From MW101C3 sp943367595 (GTDB lineage: Bacteria; Cyanobacteriota; Cyanobacteriia; PCC-6307; Cyanobiaceae), in assembly GCA_943367595.1 (NCBI GenBank), contig CALRJS020000027.1:1-48776 (forward strand): a DNA stretch of 48,776 bases, read 5' to 3'. Positions 46,505-48,776 of this stretch are shown one piece after another. How positions within the stretch are numbered: position 1 is the first letter of the stretch; each line of letters starts with the position of its first letter. The translations under genes and the position numbers were made by a program. Under the pieces are notes generated by a model that had not been told where the DNA came from, did no database searches, and saw only the letters and a list, made by a program, of their open reading frames with translations.

Positions 46505-47035
46505 ATGAAGCACACCCTCTCGGTGCTGGTGGAGGACCAATCCGGTGCCCTCAGCCGGATCTCTGGATTGTTCGCCCGCCGCGGCTTCAACATCGAGAGC
46601 CTGGCGGTGGGCCCGGCCGAACAGCGGGGCGTTTCGCGCCTCACCATGGTGGTGGAAGGCGACGACCGCACGCTCGAGCAGATGACCAAGCACCTCAACA
46701 AGCTGGTCAACGTGCTCAACGTGATCGATCTCTCCACCATTCCGGCGGTGGAGCGCGAGCTGATGCTGCTGAAGGTGGCGGCGCCGGCCGAGAGCCGTGC
46801 CGCCATCCTGGATCTGGTGCAGGTGTTCCGCGCCAATGTGGTCGACGTGGCCGACAACGCCCTGATCCTTGAGGTGGTGGGCGACCCAGGCAAGCTGGTG
46901 GCCCTGGAGCAGATCCTCGAGAGCTACGGAATCCTCGAAATCGTGCGCACCGGAAAAGTGGCCCTGGAGCGGGCCTCCGGTGTGAACACCGCCTACCTCA
47001 AGACCACCGCCTCAGAGAAACGGGTGCCGGCCTGA
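46505..47035 (+). CDS. ilvN: Acetolactate synthase small (regulatory) subunit
   Basis: The 176-residue product binds branched-chain amino acids through an N-terminal ACT domain (HTLSVLVEDQSGALSRISGL, then FARRGFNIESLAVGPAEQRG) and has the C-terminal domain ERELMLLKVAAP...ESYGILEIVRTGKVALERA. This is the standard IlvN/IlvH layout for feedback control of valine and isoleucine synthesis. Length is normal. Confidence 0.95.
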   Translation: MKHTLSVLVEDQSGALSRISGLFARRGFNIESLAVGPAEQRGVSRLTMVVEGDDRTLEQMTKHLNKLVNVLNVIDLSTIPAVERELMLLKVAAPAESRAAILDLVQVFRANVVDVADNALILEVVGDPGKLVALEQILESYGILEIVRTGKVALERASGVNTAYLKTTASEKRVPA

Positions 47036-47041
47036 GGGCCC

Positions 47042-47761
47042 TCAGGGCTGCCCCTTCACCAGGGTGCCGCCCTCGGTCACGCTGGCTTTCACCAGCTTGT
47101 CTCCCTGCTGGATGCGGTCCACCACGTCCATGCCCTTCACCACGCGGCCGAACACGGCGTAGCGGCCGTCAAGCTCGGGAAGCGGCCGCAGAGCCACGTA
47201 GAACTGCGCGCTGGCGGAGTTGGGGTCTTCGGAGCGGGCCATGGCGATGGCACCGCGCTCGTGCACGAGCCGCAGCTGCGCTGCATCCGCCGGATCGGTG
47301 AGCTGCTCGCCGTAGCGAGGCGTGGCCTTGCCCTTCATGCCGAGTTCCAGCGGGATGAAGCGGGGCTGACCGGTGCTGGGGTCCACAAAACTGCCGGTTC
47401 CGAACAGCTCAGGACTCACGCCGGGAGTGGCACTCTGGGGGTCACCGCCCTGCACCACGAACGGTGTGGGCTGGTTCACCACCCGGTGGAACACCGTGTT
47501 GTTGTAGACGCCGCGGCGCACCAGGTCGACGAAGTTGCCGGCGGTGAGCGGGGCATCGGCGCCATTGAGCTCCACGACCACGTCGCCGCGACTGGTCTGG
47601 AGCGACACCACGGCCTTGCCGCTCAGGCAGGGGCTGGCCGCCGTGGCGCAACCGAGAGCCGCCTGGCTCTGATCGCTGCCGCAGGCACTAAGGCCGAAGG
47701 GGGTGAACAGCAGAAGGCTCACCAGCAGGGTGCGGGTGAGAGAAAACGCCATCGGGTTCAT
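47042..47761 (-). CDS. Cyclophilin-type peptidyl-prolyl isomerase, lipoprotein
   Basis: The 239-residue product starts with a signal peptide ending in the lipobox LSAC (FTPFGLSACGSDQSQ), so it is probably anchored to a membrane facing the periplasm or thylakoid lumen. Cyclophilin motifs follow: GNFVDLVRRGVYNNTVFHRV, PFVVQGGDPQSA, RGAIAMARSEDPNSASAQFY and YAVFGRVVKGMDVVDRI. It has an ATGA overlap with ycf4. Confidence 0.9.
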   Translation of the reverse strand: MNPMAFSLTRTLLVSLLLFTPFGLSACGSDQSQAALGCATAASPCLSGKAVVSLQTSRGDVVVELNGADAPLTAGNFVDLVRRGVYNNTVFHRVVNQPTPFVVQGGDPQSATPGVSPELFGTGSFVDPSTGQPRFIPLELGMKGKATPRYGEQLTDPADAAQLRLVHERGAIAMARSEDPNSASAQFYVALRPLPELDGRYAVFGRVVKGMDVVDRIQQGDKLVKASVTEGGTLVKGQP

Positions 47762-48369
47762 ACGCCCTCCAGAGGCACCTTCAGGAAGCGGGCCAGTTCC
47801 GCACCGCTCTGCTCAAGCTCGGCCAGAGGCAGCGGTTCACCCACCCGGGTGAGGGGCAGATCGCGGCGCCCCTGCACGCGCAGGGCAAGACGACGGCGCG
47901 GGTTGAGGCCGTCGCGCACATCCACCTTGACGGCCTGAATGTCACGCAGGGGCAGCTCGAAGCTGATAAGGCTGCGGAAGCCGCGACGGCTGATCGTGGC
48001 CGTGCCGCTGCTGCGGTCGAAGCGGTTGGCGCCGGCGCCCACATCGATGCTGATCACGCTCCAGAGATAGAGGGCGAGCAGCAGAGCCGCCACGCCATAG
48101 GCCCCCATCACCAGGCCCTGCGGCACCCAGTCGAGGCTGGCAAAGTGCCCGATCGGCAGCAGATCGATTCCCAGCCGGCTCGAAAGGCTGGTGAGCAGGA
48201 AGCCGGCGCCACCGGCACTCACGGCCGAGGCCACCAGCAGGTTGGAGAGGCGCCGGGATCCCTGCACTGACTGCTCGAGCACATCGGCGGGATCGCTGGC
48301 GCGGGGAGCTGGACTGGCGGCCGGGTCGGGGCGCGGCGGCGTGCCGGCGGAGGAAGAAGCCGGAGGCAT
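47758..48369 (-). CDS. ycf4: Photosystem I assembly protein Ycf4
   Basis: ATG 48369 (MPPASSSAGTPPRPD) gives 203 residues; a longer frame reaches 48528. Motifs are VLEQSVQGSRRLSNLLVASA with the first membrane helix, GIDLLPIGHFASLDWVPQGL, a second helix, then GAGANRFDRSSGTATISRRG. This fits Ycf4, which assembles PSI on the thylakoid membrane. It is divergent from psbD, as expected for the ycf4-psbD neighbourhood of picocyanobacteria. Confidence 0.92.
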   Translation of the reverse strand: MPPASSSAGTPPRPDPAASPAPRASDPADVLEQSVQGSRRLSNLLVASAVSAGGAGFLLTSLSSRLGIDLLPIGHFASLDWVPQGLVMGAYGVAALLLALYLWSVISIDVGAGANRFDRSSGTATISRRGFRSLISFELPLRDIQAVKVDVRDGLNPRRRLALRVQGRRDLPLTRVGEPLPLAELEQSGAELARFLKVPLEGV

Positions 48370-48628
48370 GGGAGCGGGGGTGGTGGCGGAAGACTTGCCA
48401 TCCTCGCCTCCGTGCCGCGAGGCTGTGGAAAAGCGAAAACGGGACCGGCGAAAAGGTGGCTGGATCCGGCGCCATGCCGCCGCCGCTCGGCAATCAGAAG
48501 AATTGCTTAAGAACGCTGGCTGCGGCAAGGGTGTCAGCCCATTTCGGGCTGCCTCGCAGCGGTGGGTTTCGTTGTTACGATCCTGCGGTATCCCTCAGCT
48601 TGGCGGGATTTCCGCACTTTTTCTTCCC

Positions 48629-48776
48629 ATGACGATTGCTGTAGGGCGCGCGCCTTCGGCTCGGGGATGGTTCGACGTCCTCGATGACTGGCTCAAGCGC
48701 GACCGCTTCGTGTTTGTCGGCTGGTCCGGTCTGCTGCTGTTCCCCACGGCCTATCTGGCTCTGGGCGGCTGGCTCA
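48629..48776 (+). CDS. psbD: Photosystem II D2 protein, N-terminal part (runs off the right edge)
   Basis: ATG 48629 begins MTIAVGRAPSARGWFDVLDD, then WLKRDRFVFVGWSGLLLFPT and AYLALGGWL up to the edge. This is the unmistakable opening of D2, the reaction-centre subunit. The upstream 259 bases to the ycf4 start hold the shared promoter region; a T-rich stretch (TTTTTCTTCCC) directly precedes the ATG, and no Shine-Dalgarno sequence is seen. Confidence 0.97.
   Translation, partial: MTIAVGRAPSARGWFDVLDDWLKRDRFVFVGWSGLLLFPTAYLALGGWL

Overview
The window comes from a high-GC picocyanobacterium of the Synechococcus/Cyanobium type. The right side carries the start of psbD with a divergent ycf4, petM (cytochrome b6f), ycf39, an EbsA-like gene, and housekeeping genes in picocyanobacterial style (rplS, tRNA-Trp, a 62-residue Hcp-like protein, gltX, cysS, dxr, polA, ilvN). 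The identifications rest on motifs read by eye; no database search was possible.

Bases 1-17200 are a prophage remnant or phage-derived island. It opens at the edge with the first codons of an IS1595-type transposase. Next comes a tightly overlapping + strand string of small unknown and helix-turn-helix (HTH) genes (131-3193), a lower-GC helicase-methyltransferase fusion (3346-5895) and a chimeric serine-recombinase fragment (5823-6821). A packaging module follows: ParB-like protein, four-HTH protein, small and large terminase. A reverse-strand regulatory cassette then encodes a short LexA-like repressor and a phage sigma factor whose C-terminus carries a sliding-clamp-like QLQLF motif. After it come the portal, a DnaJ-domain protein and an SPP1 gp7-like head protein split by one in-frame amber codon. 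Two small reverse genes and a GIY-YIG nuclease end the island. Major capsid, head protease, tail and lysis genes are absent from this window, so the element is degraded, satellite-like, or continues to the left.

Bases 17200-48776 are core chromosome: a serine hydrolase with a frameshifted Tat-like leader, MAPEG, an SPFH/NfeD pair, DprA-like and DRTGG proteins, an EbsA-like protein, an SDR, map, rplS, two tRNAs, gltX, an antiporter, polA, cysS, dxr, an SDR/hydrolase pair, a DEAD/DEAH helicase, a divergent IF-1, a pseudouridine synthase, ycf39, petM, a Trm1-like methyltransferase, ilvN, a cyclophilin, ycf4 and psbD.

The strongest candidates for something new are: (1) the prophage sigma factor with a clamp-binding-like tail, encoded beside a LexA-like repressor, with a shared 12-base site flanking the cassette; (2) the helicase-methyltransferase fusion; and (3) degenerate intergenic tandem arrays, mostly with a 21-23 bp period, concentrated around infA, the pseudouridine synthase and the ycf39 downstream region.
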